64,000 bases of DNA from Blastomyces gilchristii SLH14081. Its lineage: Eukaryota; Ascomycota; Eurotiomycetes; Onygenales; Ajellomycetaceae. Positions 46,609 to 57,057 of the stretch are shown in pieces. Position 1 is the first letter of the stretch, and the number at the start of each line of letters is the position of its first letter. A program made the translations under genes and the position numbers. The notes beneath the pieces are model-generated. The model did no database searches and was not told the DNA's origin. It saw only the letters and a list, made by a program, of their open reading frames with translations. The stretch covers positions 5,996,613 through 6,060,612 of the forward strand of contig NW_003101680.1 of assembly GCF_000003855.2 (NCBI RefSeq). The letters run 5' to 3'.

Positions 46609-48489
46609 TATTATTATTATTATTCTTCAATTATAGATGTATGCAGTCAGAGACTATGACATCTACCTGAGAACTAAAAGTTCTCAGGGTTTTTCCTATA
46701 TCTATACAGTTAACTATTATACATTCATCAATTTCAGATATGCAAAATCAGAAAATTCCAGCCCAGAATACAAAAACTGTTTACAAATTGCAGTATTTTA
46801 ACATCTTCTGATACTTTGAAACCATTTGACATGACAAAAGAAAAGAGAACACAGTCTTAAAGATAGACACATTAAATAGATAAACAGAAAAGAATAGAAA
46901 GAAAAAGGTAAAGTAAAATAATAAGAGACTGTAATAAAACAAATTATTGAAATATAGTATATAGCTGTTTTAACAGACTATATCTGATCAATTTCCTCCT
47001 CTTCATATTCAGATACTTCTGAATTCAGCCATTTTCTTGTAGCTGCTTGAGTTTCTGATGAAAAGTCTATTAAGTATTTAATTCCTGTCTCAGTTGAGAA
47101 TCAGAATCTCATATTTAATTGATTTAGATTGTACTTCTCTTTCAATCTGACTCTGAGACTATTGTATAATGCACAGTGCATTACAATATACTCAGAATTC
47201 TCATTTACATTGCAGAATGAGCATTCTATTGAATCAAATCTATTATCAAATCTTTGTATATAAGATTTGAAATAGCCATGTTCTAATTTCAGCTGTATTA
47301 TAGATAAGAATATTTTCTTTTTATATTTAATTGAACAAGATTTCCACTTGGGTTTTGTTTCAAATCTTGAATAATGTATACTCTTCTTTTGTTTCTGCCA
47401 GCTTTCATTTCACTTGTCTAAACAAGATTCTTTTATTTTCCTCTTTATAAAAGATCAGGACACAATTTTTTGAACAGATCTGCTTAATTCTGAACCTTTT
47501 TTTACAGCTGAATCAGCCAATTCATTACCATGAATATTCATATGAGCAGGAACTCAGTGCAGATGAATTGTCAGCTTTGATATTCTTCTCTTTTGAATTT
47601 TTAAAATGAAGTTTAAGATCAGTTCAAGATTCATTTGATCATTATGAATCTGACTATTTCTAAGTCATTTTAAAGCAGCTTGACTATCAGAGAATATTCA
47701 TGTCTCTTTTAAACTATTTTCTCTTTTATGAGATTTTATTTCAATAAGTTTGAAAGCTTTCACTATTGCAAATAATTCAGCATCAAAGACTTCAGATTCA
47801 CAGCCTAAATTTCAGAAATCTGAGATAAAATTAATATTATCTTCAGTATAAGCAATGTCTGCATCTAATCTATTCAAATTCTCATTTTTTGAGTCATCTG
47901 AATAAATCAGAATAGAGTCTTTTATATTGATTGTAGAAATTCTCTTCAAATGCTGTTCATATTCTTTCTCTTTAGATAGTTCACTTATTTGCAAGTCTAT
48001 AAGAGATTCAAGCTTTTCTCTTCAGAGAGATAACTTCTCATGATCAACTTTTTCAATATTTAAAGAAGAAAATTGATTTTTAATCAGTGAGTATAGTCTG
48101 TACAGTTGAGAAGGCATTTTCTTTGAAGAATTATTTTCATTTCAATCAAGAAATCTATTTCAATACAGTTCATTTCCAGAGTTAACTGATGGAAATGAGA
48201 AAGAGACTCTTTCTCTGATTATATGATTTGAGCTCATCTTTATAACTCTCAGAGCATAGTTCATACAGGCCTTTTCAAATCTAATACCAGGAGGGGGAAT
48301 TGAAGCTTCAATTTCCATTGCTTTAATAGGAGATGATTTGAATGCTCTCAGAATTCTTCTCAAAGCTCTGTTTTGCAGACTTTGAAAGAGTTCAGTGAAA
48401 TTTCCTTGATTATTCCACTAAACTTGAACTCCATAATCAGCTACTGAGGTAATACAGGCTATATATAACTGTCTCATAGCCTGGAAGGA
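46609..48489 (-). mobile_element. LINE-C copy 2, 5'-truncated, in LTR-D2 3' LTR
   Basis: 1881 bp non-LTR retrotransposon on the minus strand with a (AAT)n-type 3' tail (46608-46626 on the plus strand: ttattattattattatt). It is flanked by a perfect 13 bp target duplication, ggcgtacgcctgt (46596-46608 and 48490-48502). It is 5'-truncated downstream of RT. Variable-length duplication, simple-repeat tail and 5' truncation are hallmarks of target-primed reverse transcription. It is less decayed than C1. Confidence 0.92.
46980..48480 (-). pseudogene. LINE-C2 ORF2 C-terminal relic (post-RT, RNase H, Cys/His finger)
   Basis: Read right to left. The post-RT segment at 48480-48170 has LYIACITSVADYG, NRALRRILRAFKSSPIKAME, IEASIPPPGIRFEK and CMNYALRVIK, characteristic of fungal Tad-type LINEs. 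RNase H at 47970-47480 keeps all acidic positions: ILIYSDDSKNE (D), EVFDAELFAIVKAF (E), IFSDSQAAL (D), and VPAHMNIHGNELADSAV (H/D). A Cys/His finger at about 47245-47180 reads ECSFCNVNENSEYIVMHC (C-x2-C...H-x-C). The frame ends near 46980 after EYEEEEIDQI. Few stops (TGA at Trp, for example before VPAH). Confidence 0.85.
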
Positions 48490-48537
48490 GGCGTACGCCT
48501 GTAATCATACGCTGGCTCAAACAACCTTTGAATCACA
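48490..48537 (+). repeat. LTR-D2 3' LTR, right part (with duplicated target)
   Basis: Bases 48490-48502 repeat the 13 bp target ggcgtacgcctgt; 48503-48537 finish the LTR (aatcatacgctggctcaaac to gaatcaca). CpG-intact, as expected for an outward-facing end. Confidence 0.9.
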
Positions 48538-48541
48538 AATG

Positions 48542-49968
48542 TGAAGATGTCTATATATATCAAGTGAATAATCTTGATTATAATCTTATGTTAGAACTTG
48601 TCTGACTATCTGAATAAGATATTTTATTGAACACTTGAAACAGAAACTTAATATTCTCTAACAATGATAGAGTTTACAAAGATGACATTTATAAGACTAT
48701 GAACCTGACACAGATCTCTGTCAATACCTATGAAATACTCTGAAAAAGAAGTTGCTGAAAAGATTATTAATAGCAGAATTATGTATCAATCTATTTCATC
48801 AGTCTGACTAATATCAAAAAAGCTCTAGAACAGTTATTTCATACTACAATAACAGATTCTTATATTAAATCCTCTTAATAATATTATAAATATCTAAATG
48901 TCTTCTGATAAGATAACATCATGAACATATCTCTCTTACAAGACTCAGAAGTGAATCACAGTATTAAGTCAGAAAGAAAGAATGATAAAAACTCTGAACT
49001 GCTATAAGACTCCCTTTATAACATGTCACAAGATGAACTTCTTCTTCAAAAGAGACTCAATGATCTGTTGAATAAAGAATTCATACATGTTAGAAACTCT
49101 TCTGCTACAGCCTCTATTCTCTTTGCAAAGAAATCAGATAAAGAACTTCAATTCTGTGTAAACTATTGAGAACTGAATAGATTAATAAAGAAAGACTGCT
49201 ATTCTCTATCTCTTATCAATGAAATCTTAGCTTATATTAAACAAGCTTAATAGTTCACAAAGTTAGATATTATTACTGCATTTCATAAGATCTGCATCAC
49301 TGAAGAAGATAAGTGACTTATAGTATTTCAAATACAATATAGTCTCTTTGAATGAGTAGTCACTCTCTTCAGACTGACTAATACTCTCAGTACATTTCAG
49401 AAGTATATTAACAGAGCACTCTGAGATTTTCTTGATAAATTTATATCTGTATATCTTAATGACATTCTCATCTTCACTGATGAGTTCGGGAAAGAATATC
49501 AAGAATATGTATAAAAGATATTACAATCACTATGAGAAGCAGAACTATTAATAGATATTGACAAGTGCAATTTTAAAGTCAAGAGTATTAAATATCTAAG
49601 TTTTATCATAGAAGCTGACAAGAGAATTCAAATGAATTCTGAGAAAGTTTCTGTCATTCTTGAATAAGAAGCTCTGTATACTGTGAAAGATGTACAAAGC
49701 TTCATCAGATTTGCTAACTTCTATCAGTGATTTATACAAAACTTCTCAGATATCATAAGATCACTTACAGAACTTATTAAGAAGAACTCAGTATTTCAGT
49801 GATCAGCAGACACTGAAGCTGTATTCACATAGATAAAGAAGATATTCATCATCATCTCTCTACTATTGATATTTAACTCTGGTTATAAAACAGTTATTAA
49901 AGCTGATTTCTCTGACTATGTCACAGAAGAAGCTATATTATAATATGATAATGAAGATGTCTTATAAT
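48542..49968 (+). pseudogene. LTR-B3 protease end, RT and start of RNase H
   Basis: Resumes B3 after LTR-D2 (gaagatgtctatatatatca). RT about 49030-49700: EFIHVRNSSATASILFAKKS at 49077-49136, then the catalytic box YLNDILIFTDEF near 49450-49485 (first Asp lost). RNase H starts near 49890 (VIKADFSDYVTEEA). The frame breaks at 49968 with hAT-E1 insertion and continues at 55791. Confidence 0.75.
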
Positions 49969-49987
49969 TAGACTGGCCGGCAGGACC
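49969..49987 (+). repeat. hAT-E1 left terminal inverted repeat
   Basis: TAGACTGGCCGGCAGGACC. The first 11 bases match the right terminus with one difference. Subterminal tggtc motifs recur within the next 60 bp (tttggtcccatttggtctgg), as in many hAT ends. Confidence 0.85.
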
Positions 49988-50389
49988 ATGAATTTCACAT
50001 TTGGTCCCATTTGGTCTGGTCTCATACATTTCTTGGCGTGAGTCTCATCAGAACCAAGCCTCAAAAAAATCTGAAAATGAACCATTTCTGAGAGAAATGG
50101 TGTGAAAAATAACCAGATTTAATTCAAGAACAGTGAAATGAGAGTAATTTCTCAGAATAAACTGTGAAAGATGATTATTCTTTCAAAATCAGAATGAGAC
50201 TGAGACTGAAGATTAAAATCAGTTCTATTCAGTTCATTCAGTGATTGCTTATATAATCAGAATTTGATAACAATTATTGATAACACTCATGAAACAACTA
50301 AATACATTCTTGTGCAAGTTTATTCTTCACTTTCTCATGAAAACTACACTTCTCTGATATACTGTGATCAGAGGTAATAAACTGTCTGA

Positions 50390-52450
50390 TAATTTCATGT
50401 TTTACAATCATGAGTTTCTTAATTATTTCTCCTTGTAATTGTCTCTGATGATAGTGATAAATATCTCAACTTGAGTTGAACTTTCACTTCATTCTCATCT
50501 CTGTCAATGAAATTGTCAGAATATCATGTGTCATCAGTGTAACAGTTGAATATGTACTCTCAACAATTTTTCATAACTCTAGAATTGATTTGATGTGTAA
50601 ATTCATCAGATCATCTTGAAAATAGCAGTCAAATTCAGTTTTATAAGCATGTAGTTTTGCCTGATTTTCAGTTGCAATCAATGTATGCAAGTCCTGTTTC
50701 AAAGTTAGTATTATAGTTCTATGTGATATGAAGTGTTACCAAAGATTGTTACTTATTAGGGAATTGTATTCCACTATCTTCACATCTCAAACATCTGCTT
50801 ATTCAAATCTCTGATAGTTGGCATTGTAGTAGTCTCAGCCTAATTTGACATATGAGTCTCATTCCTTCTCTGTTTAATCTTGAGAAGTGTAGATATTAAC
50901 TCAACAGAAGAGATCTAGTAGAGCTGCTACAGCATAGTACTCTGCAAAAGATTGTTCAGTTTTACTGTAGTAATATGCCAGTTTATCTCTTACAGTAACA
51001 ATAGCCTGCACTATAGCATTATCTCAGACTGAATTTCTTTTTGAGTGATTCAACTGCTTCTCAAGATGAGTAAATAAACTGTTATACACTCACCAGGCTG
51101 ACTGCAGCATTGGTGTATGAGTGATTGAGACTGTCTTTGTTGTCTTATAAAACTGAAACAGTAAATCAATCACATATTTCAACTGAGTTCACTTCATATC
51201 AGAAAGTTTTAATATCTAGATCTTTTTCTAATCAGAGTGTTATACTCAATGATCAATTATCTGACACAATTGAAGAGTCTGAACAGTCATCTCATATGTT
51301 AAACTTCACTGTGTTCTAACATTCTGTATCATATTCAGTGATGTGACTGATTTATTTGTTTGTTGAATATCATGAAATCATTGTTATTGTTTAGAGGAGG
51401 TATAAATCACATTAGTAATGTTTTAAATCTGTGATATTTAAATTATTAGTCAATCTATTCAAAATTAACAGTAGCATTACTAAAAAGCATTATCAAAAAG
51501 CAATATCAAAAAGTGTTGTCAAAAAACATTATCTTTTGAAAAGTAGATGTAAAAGTTACTTGAGTAATCACTTTCATCTCATTCTCATCTCAAGAATCAG
51601 TCATCTCATTATTCTTTGTCTCAATGTTAAGATTCTTTATCAGTGTTTGCATCACAAGTTAAATTATATGAGCAATGCAGGGAATATGACCTTGTTTATC
51701 ATTTCAGGAATGCAAAGCCAATTTTTACTTCAAGCTCTTCATTATAGTGTAGTTATTCACAGTATTGACAGTTATAATTGTAAGAAGACTGAGACTAATA
51801 TCTCAATAGTCATTTTTAATCACAGTTATTAATATCTCTGTCATATAATCCTCAGAATGACTACTGATCAATAATTCAAATTCAATTAATGTCTCTTGAT
51901 AAGTTCAGTTCTCATCAATGTAATAACATGTAACTCTTATAAATGCAAGATTATTTGTACTAGTTCATGCATTCACTGTGAGAGACACTCTTTGATGATT
52001 CTTCAACTCTGATTCTAGATATTGTATATTAACTTTGTAGTGTGTCTTGAGATTGAACTGAAGACAGAATTGATATGAAATATGAAGATTTGAATTAAGC
52101 ATTTAAAGAAGTGTTCAGAATTCAGGATTTTCAATTGATTGAAGAGAAAGATTCAGAGATATACACATATGAAGTAATTGTTCACAGAAGTTATCAGATG
52201 AGAGTTGTGAAATCAGAGTACTGATATATGATTATTTTTACATAATTTCCTTCAAATTAGAAAGTTAGCATTATCAAAAATTGTTATCTGATAGAGTAAC
52301 TTATCAGCTTAGTAGTAATCTTCTGATTATTTTTCTTTTATTGTCTGCATTCTGATGACTTCAGATGTCGGGAAATTCCTTCAGAGTCATGATCAGTTTA
52401 TGATGAATATTTCTGAATGAAGTTGCAGTGATTATAGCAGAGAGATGACT
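50390..52450 (-). pseudogene. hAT transposase relic
   Basis: Read right to left. A BED-type zinc-finger relic near 52445-52345 reads CYNHCNFIQKYSS then EGISRHLKSSEC. Next, near 52190-51990, come CISLNLSLQSIENPEF and VSLTVNAWTSTNNLAFIRVT, the first conserved hAT block. Near 51900-51860 is YIDENWTYQETLIEFEL. Around 51110-50880 is VYNSLFTHLEKQLNH, with KLAYYYSKTEQSFAEYYAVA and ALLDLF (family L-D-P). The C-terminal dimerization domain near 50580-50400 reads LELWKIVESTYSTVTLMTHD then ILTISLTEM. There are many TGA/TAA stops and probably introns; total length is about 650-700 codons, normal for hAT. Confidence 0.85.
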
Positions 52451-53014
52451 CTTCAGTAATCTGCAATACAATATATTGATAATTATTTCATAGTTGATCT
52501 CAGTGTTTGTGTTGAGTTTTTCATAAATTTCATGACCTGGAATCAGATATGAAGAATGAAGTGATTATTCATTATAATTGAAAGAGAGTATTCTGTGTTG
52601 AATTGTAAACAACATAGACTTTATAATTCACAGTGATTTCTTGAAGAGTTTGTGAATCTTCAATAGAAGTAAAAGAAGTGAAAGAAGTGAATTCAGAAGA
52701 TATAATAATAATTTGAGAAAGATGATAATTTATTTTCAATAACTGATCACTGATGTGTGTAAGAAGAATTAATATAAGAGAAAATAATCTTGTTTCTTAG
52801 CTTAGTTATAATTTTAGTACTAACTCAGATTGAATATCATTGATGTATAAAAGTAAACAAACAATCTTGATTAATCTCTGTCATATTTCTTGAAATATAT
52901 TAATATTGTGAAAGAGAGTGTTACTAAATTACATTATCAGATAATATCATTAAAAATATATTAATAATTGTGAATATCAATGTTGAAAAAATGTTGATAC
53001 TTATACATTATAGA

Positions 53015-53034
53015 TATATATATATATATATATT
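53015..53034. repeat. (AT)n microsatellite in hAT-E1
   Basis: About ten AT units in otherwise AT-rich, non-coding sequence between the transposase and the passenger frame. Confidence 0.9.
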
Positions 53035-53197
53035 ATTCCTGACTTGATTACAACTTGTACAATAATTTTTAAAAACTCAAAATTAATTTCAATTATTAAT
53101 AATTATGAACTTATAACTAACTAATATAAAAAGAAAAAAATCTTTTCTACTCATTATCTTTCTACTCTTTCTCATTCTTCTTATCATTCTTCATAAT

Positions 53198-53960
53198 TCA
53201 CTTCTTATTCTTCTTCTTCTTCTTCTTCTTCTCATCTGAGATAATAATCACCTCAAAATCTCTCTTCACTGCCTGCTCAGAAGAGGGTTTCTGCTGCTTC
53301 TTCTCAGCCAGGTCAATCTGTGCCTCAAAATCCTGCATTTCCTAGTCTGCTGCCTCGGGTTCCACCTCAGCAGTAAGCAGATTGACATGCTCAGAGAGCA
53401 GAGCTGTCTTCTCAATGTTCTGAATTATGAAGTGCATTTGAGACCTGAATAAGGTCTCAATCTCCTTCTTCTCTGTCAGCTTCTGCTAATTAATTAGAGA
53501 ACAGAAGTGTTATCAAAAATTATTATCTCTCAATAAATAAAAAACTTATCAGTTTTAACTTCTTTATCTCTCACTTTAACACTCTCTCAATCTTCTTCTA
53601 TTATCACTTATTTATAGCAACACTCTTCTTCTCTCTTTCTCTCTTCATCTTAGTCTCAAATCATTCTTGAGACTTCTTCTGATTTTATCACTGCTGTATA
53701 AGACTCTTCACTGTCTTCTTCTTCAATCTCTCACAGATGGCGTCATCTGCATTATTTCTATACTTAGTTCAGTCTAAATCTATCAGAAGTATTACTTAAA
53801 ATCATTATTATTCTGCTCTCTTACAGAGTCTCTTCAAGGCATTATAATATATCTTATAATCTGTCTCCTCTCACTTGAACATCTTCTTCTTCTCTTTCTT
53901 CAATCTGTGACAGTGCTCACACACCTTGATGGTCTGCAGAACCGCAGAATATTTGAAGAG
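53198..53960 (-). pseudogene. hAT-E1 passenger reading frame, Lys/Glu-rich, unrecognised
   Basis: Upstream of and separate from the transposase. The last exon-like stretch (about 53490-53198, minus) reads KLTEKKEIETLFRSQMHFII, ALLSEHVNLLTAEVEPEAAD, one TAG, then MQDFEAQIDLAEKKQQKPSS and a Lys-rich end before a TGA stop. Farther upstream (53935-53810) lies TIKVCEHCHRLKKEKKKMF, then YYNALKRLCKRAE. An intron-like stretch (about 53491-53545) separates them. It looks coiled-coil with one CxxC. Part of it is richer in G+C and Trp-adjacent CC/GG than its surroundings. It could be captured host sequence or a second transposon protein. Confidence 0.4.
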
Positions 53961-54009
53961 AAATGACATGATTGATTTTAATAAGTGTTGAAGAAGGATA
54001 AAGGCAGGA

Positions 54010-54079
54010 GAGGCAGTTAAAAATGATATGATAATAGTGATAATAATAATAATGATGATGATAATCATAGTAATAATAG

Positions 54080-54110
<31 letters not shown>

Positions 54111-54117
54111 AATAATG
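54010..54117. repeat. (GAT/AAT)n trinucleotide repeat in hAT-E1
   Basis: Mixed gat, aat and agt trinucleotides, densest at 54082-54108 (pure gat run). It lies just upstream of the passenger frame. Confidence 0.9.
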
Positions 54118-54579
54118 AAAGAAGAAGTGTATTGAAATATATTACTGACTTATCAAATATAAAGAGACTTAAAGAAAATATTAACAGCTTTCAGTGATGT
54201 ACAGAAACAGCTACAGTATTGTATAGTAACATCATCTTCATTCAATGCATGCACTATTGATATTCTTTGTATGCAGTTATCATATAATCTGTATCAGAGA
54301 TATATGCAGAAAACAGATCTTTGTTACTAGAACAAATAATTACAGCAATTCTCTATTTTCATATTATAAAGATAAGTTATTCTCATTTCTTTCTTCTCTC
54401 ATTTCTCTTCTTCAATCAACCACTAATTTCAAGCTGATATGAAAACTATTAAAACACTCTCAGAAACCCTCAAATTGAAGAGTATAGACTAATCAAATTT
54501 CAAATGCAGAAGAAATCAAATTATCTTCTATAGATTCAATTATTCATTCTCTCTTAAATAAAACAGTAGTCGCATCCCT

Positions 54580-54790
54580 CTTCCCCTCTCAACTAAATGA
54601 AACATGGCCCGTGAAAAGCGAGTACCACATCAGGTCATAATGACCAACACAGCCTCAGCACACAGGGCTGCATATACACAGTGTGTGCTGAACTGAGAGA
54701 CTGCATGAATTGTAAACTGACAGCAGCATCACAGAGAGAGCTGTGCAGTGTGAGAAAGCTGCAACTCTCAGTCACATGCACAGAGAATGA
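54580..54790. other. GC-richer segment inside hAT-E1
   Basis: About 200 bp with many intact CC/GG and a few CpG (gtgaaaagcgagtaccacat, acagcctcagcacacagggc). A plus-strand frame from 54604 reads MAREKRVPHQVIMTNTASAH and continues past TGA/Trp positions. No family is recognised. It is less decayed than surrounding DNA, as expected of single-copy or recently captured sequence. Confidence 0.35.
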
Positions 54791-55213
54791 ATTATTACAG
54801 TAAGTGTATATGCATTGAAGTAATACTTTTTGATAACACTCAGTCTCTGATATGATGAAAATAGAGTCTCTTTATGAGATCTATTTCTATCAGAAGTCAG
54901 AGAATCTTATATTTTTCAAGGTCATCTTCACATGTCTTATCTGTGAAATTGATGAAGAGAATCATTGATTTCAGTGTTCTATTCTTGATGTCATTCAAGT
55001 GGCAGCAGAGTTCACCCTGACCACACTTTTTAAGTGTATGTTTTCTAATTATTCACATTTATATAGATATATACTGATTATTTATTAGATGATGTTAAGA
55101 CAATGACTCATCACAGCTGTGTTATTCTCACTGTGAGAGATACATGATTAATGATGAACATTGTGAAGACTCTGAAGAGTGAGTATTTTAAGAGTGCTGT
55201 GACTCTGTGATCT

Positions 55214-55414
55214 TGATTTTTTTTTATTTTTATTTTTTATTTTTTTATTTTTCTTTTCTTTTTTCATTTTTTTTTTCTTTCTCTTTCTTTCTCTTTTTTT
55301 CTTTCTCTTCTTTTTTTCTTTCTCTTTTTTTTTTTTTTTTTTTTGTTGTGATTTTTTCTTGTTGTTTTATTTTTTATTTTTTTGTTATTTTTTATATTTT
55401 ATATTTTTTTTTTA
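55214..55414. repeat. Poly-T/pyrimidine tract in hAT-E1
   Basis: 200 bp almost wholly T with C, G and A sprinkled in. The Phe-rich open frame it produces is a composition artefact. No LINE or retrogene boundary or target duplication is seen around it. Confidence 0.85.
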
Positions 55415-55763
55415 ATTAAAATGATATTGATTATGATCTGTGTTCAGAAAAGTAATGATATTTGATAACACTCTCTGTTAAATTTTCAACAAATGAGCAC
55501 TATGTTATGATATTATGTAATTGAGAAATGATTTCATAGTCTCATTTGATGCCATTTTCAATAATGAAATCAGAATGAAAATGTGACTAAGAATTCAAAT
55601 ATATTCTTTATCTGAGACTAGATTTTTATTTGAAAAGTGAATCTGAGACCTTTAATATTTGAAATAATGAGATTTGAGATTAATGTGATGAACACAAACC
55701 ATGACCAGAAGGAATGCTTTTAGACAATGTGACAACTGTAAAGTTTGATCCTGGTCTCAGACA

Positions 55764-55782
55764 CGGTTACACGGTCAGTCTA
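55764..55782 (-). repeat. hAT-E1 right terminal inverted repeat
   Basis: Ends ggttacacggtcagtcta on the plus strand, i.e. TAGACTGACCGTGTAACC inward. Nearly identical to the hAT end at 143-160. CpG is kept here although the adjoining interior has little. Confidence 0.85.
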
Positions 55783-55790
55783 CTTATAAT

Positions 55791-56117
55791 CATATGTCTT
55801 TATATCTAAGAAACTGAGTTCTACTGAATGTAATTATGAAATCTATAATAAGACACTTCTCATGATTGTACACTATCTAGAAGAATAAGACTCTGTACTT
55901 CAAAGTGTCTCTGAATTTAAGACAATCACAGATTATAAGAATCTTAAGCACTTTACAACTACTTATAAACTCATTAAATAGCAGATGCAATAATCTGAGT
56001 TCTTAAGCTGCTTTTATTTTACAATACACTACTGTTCTGATAGCCAGCACTCGATGATAGATGCTCTCTCACAATGAGAGCAAGATATGCCATTCAATGT
56101 AACAGATACTTACTGAA
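55791..56117 (+). pseudogene. LTR-B3 RNase H fragment, terminal piece
   Basis: Continues B3 after the hAT: catatgtctttatatctaag matches B4 near 60508. It contains NYEIYNKTLLMIVHYLEE and the IHYCSDSQHSMIDALS stretch with the typical end-of-RNase H A-L-S. It ends at 56117 where B3 homology stops. Confidence 0.7.
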
Positions 56118-56329
56118 TAACAATGAACAGCGCTTCACCACGAACTCGCTCAATTTTTCGAATAAGAACCTGCCGATAGATTCATCGAAAAGCCCTCGAT
56201 CATACAAGCATTTTGACCCCATCGCCGACCGCATACCCCGTGTGATAGTGGAGTTATCCAGCCAAACATGAATCAGATGTTGTTCAAAACTCCTGTGTGG
56301 GATTATCCCCTGTTTACCCCTATCACATC
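56118..56329 (+). other. Unique, scarcely mutated stretch between LTR-B3 remnant and LINE-F2
   Basis: About 212 bp with intact CpG and CC/GG, unlike all neighbours. In frame from the B3 junction, it codes about 50 residues before TGA at 56269: NNEQRFTTNSLNFSNKNLPI, DSSKSPRSYKHFDPIADRIP, RVIVELSSQT. No family is recognised; it may be a fragment of a host or element gene. The last 87 bp (56241-56327) begin tgtgatag and end ctatcaca, an 8 bp terminal inverted pair followed inward by partly matching GG(A/T)...TTATCC. Confidence 0.45.
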
Positions 56330-56440
56330 ACAACTCTGGGCCAAATTGCCATACAAATTGTAAGGCAAAGAGACCTAGTCATATGAACAAATCTTCTTGA
56401 TTTTGAAAGATCTCTGACCTGTAATTGTGAAGATATCTGA

Positions 56441-56763
56441 GAAGCAACTTTTGTAAAAACCCTGTCTATCTTTGATGTTTCAAAACATCAATGCCAAGTC
56501 TCACCCATGTATCACCCTTCTCAATCTGGCTCATGTTCAGCAGAAAAATACAAAAAGATATCTCAGTAATAGTATCAAGCACATAATCAATGAACACATC
56601 TGAAGTGTATTCTCTGTGAAAAACCCTCTCTGTCTTTACACCAAGTCTCACCCTTGTACCGCCCCTTCTGATCTGGCTCATCCCTGGCAGAAAAGTACAA
56701 AAAGATACCTCAGCAACTGTATTCAATACATAATCAGCAGATACAACAACTATAAAATCAGTA
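56441..56763 (+). repeat. LINE-F2 5' UTR tandem monomers, 2 x 161 bp
   Basis: Units begin at 56441 (gaagcaacttttgtaaaaac) and 56602 (gaagtgtattctctgtgaaa). Same unit length and order as LINE-F1, more decayed in unit 1, with a short deletion near the middle of unit 2. Confidence 0.82.
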
Positions 56764-57057
56764 TATTGCAAGATCTGACTGAGCCTTTGATCCCTGCATA
56801 TTAAGATATATTAAATCTAGTTTTAATATCTCAATATTTAATAGATTCTGCAAGAAATTGAGAACAGCAATACTAGCTTTCTATTGAATTTAAGAATTAA
56901 CTCTATATTGATATAATTATGGACAAAGTCTTCTATTTTGAGATATAAATAACCAGTTCCTCTACATCCTGCTGATAATATATATATTATCATATAGAAA
57001 CAGACTTATATTCTCAATAATATCAAGACTCTGAAGAGGAAAAGTCTTGATAGAGAG

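Larger units (their letters stand above)
38340..48537 (+). mobile_element. LTR-D copy 2 (Ty3/Gypsy), complete, carrying LINE-C2 in its 3' LTR
   Basis: LTRs 38340-38518 and 46466-46608 plus 48503-48537, with termini TGTGATTC/GAATCACA. Flanked by aatg (38336-38339; 48538-48541), a 4 bp target duplication; a 5 bp aatgt reading starting at 38341 is also possible, but TG...CA ends favour the first. Without LINE-C2 the element is about 8.3 kb. It is inserted in LTR-B3 near the start of protease. Order: leader ORF, gag, protease, RT, RNase H, integrase, long 3' region, polypurine tract, 3' LTR. Confidence 0.9.
49969..55782 (-). mobile_element. hAT-E copy 1, complete hAT-superfamily DNA transposon
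   Basis: 5814 bp, inserted in LTR-B3 with a perfect 8 bp target duplication cttataat (49961-49968; 55783-55790), the hallmark of hAT. Imperfect terminal inverted repeats: left TAGACTGGCCGGCAGGACC, right (reverse complement) TAGACTGACCGTGTAACC. The transposase relic lies on the minus strand in the left half. The right half holds an unrelated Lys-rich reading frame, simple repeats and non-coding sequence. A second copy ends at base 160. Confidence 0.92.
29020..56117 (+). mobile_element. LTR-B copy 3 (Ty3/Gypsy chromovirus), split by three insertions, 3'-truncated
   Basis: Inserted in LINE-F1 ORF1. Segments are 29020-29801 (5' LTR and leader), 37052-38339 (gag), 48538-49968 (protease and RT) and 55783-56117 (end of RNase H). 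Between them lie LTR-A2, LTR-D2 and hAT-E1. Removing the three insertions gives about 3.8 kb that aligns colinearly to the first two thirds of B4. Integrase, chromodomain and 3' LTR are missing: at 56117 the match stops abruptly (tactgaat) and unrelated sequence follows, so a deletion or rearrangement removed its end. Confidence 0.85.

Noticed and set aside
51431..51832. 133-codon plus-strand ORF, the longest open frame in the window
   Set aside because: It lies antisense to the hAT transposase relic, whose minus-strand frame shows family motifs on both sides of it. It has no recognisable domain and is best explained as a shadow.
55207..55419. 70-codon Phe-rich ORF
   Set aside because: Translation of a poly-T tract; no coding features.
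56296..56325. I-SceI-like homing site (taggggtaaacaggggataat on the minus strand)
   Set aside because: It resembles but does not match the recognition sequence (extra bases in two places), and no homing endonuclease gene is present.
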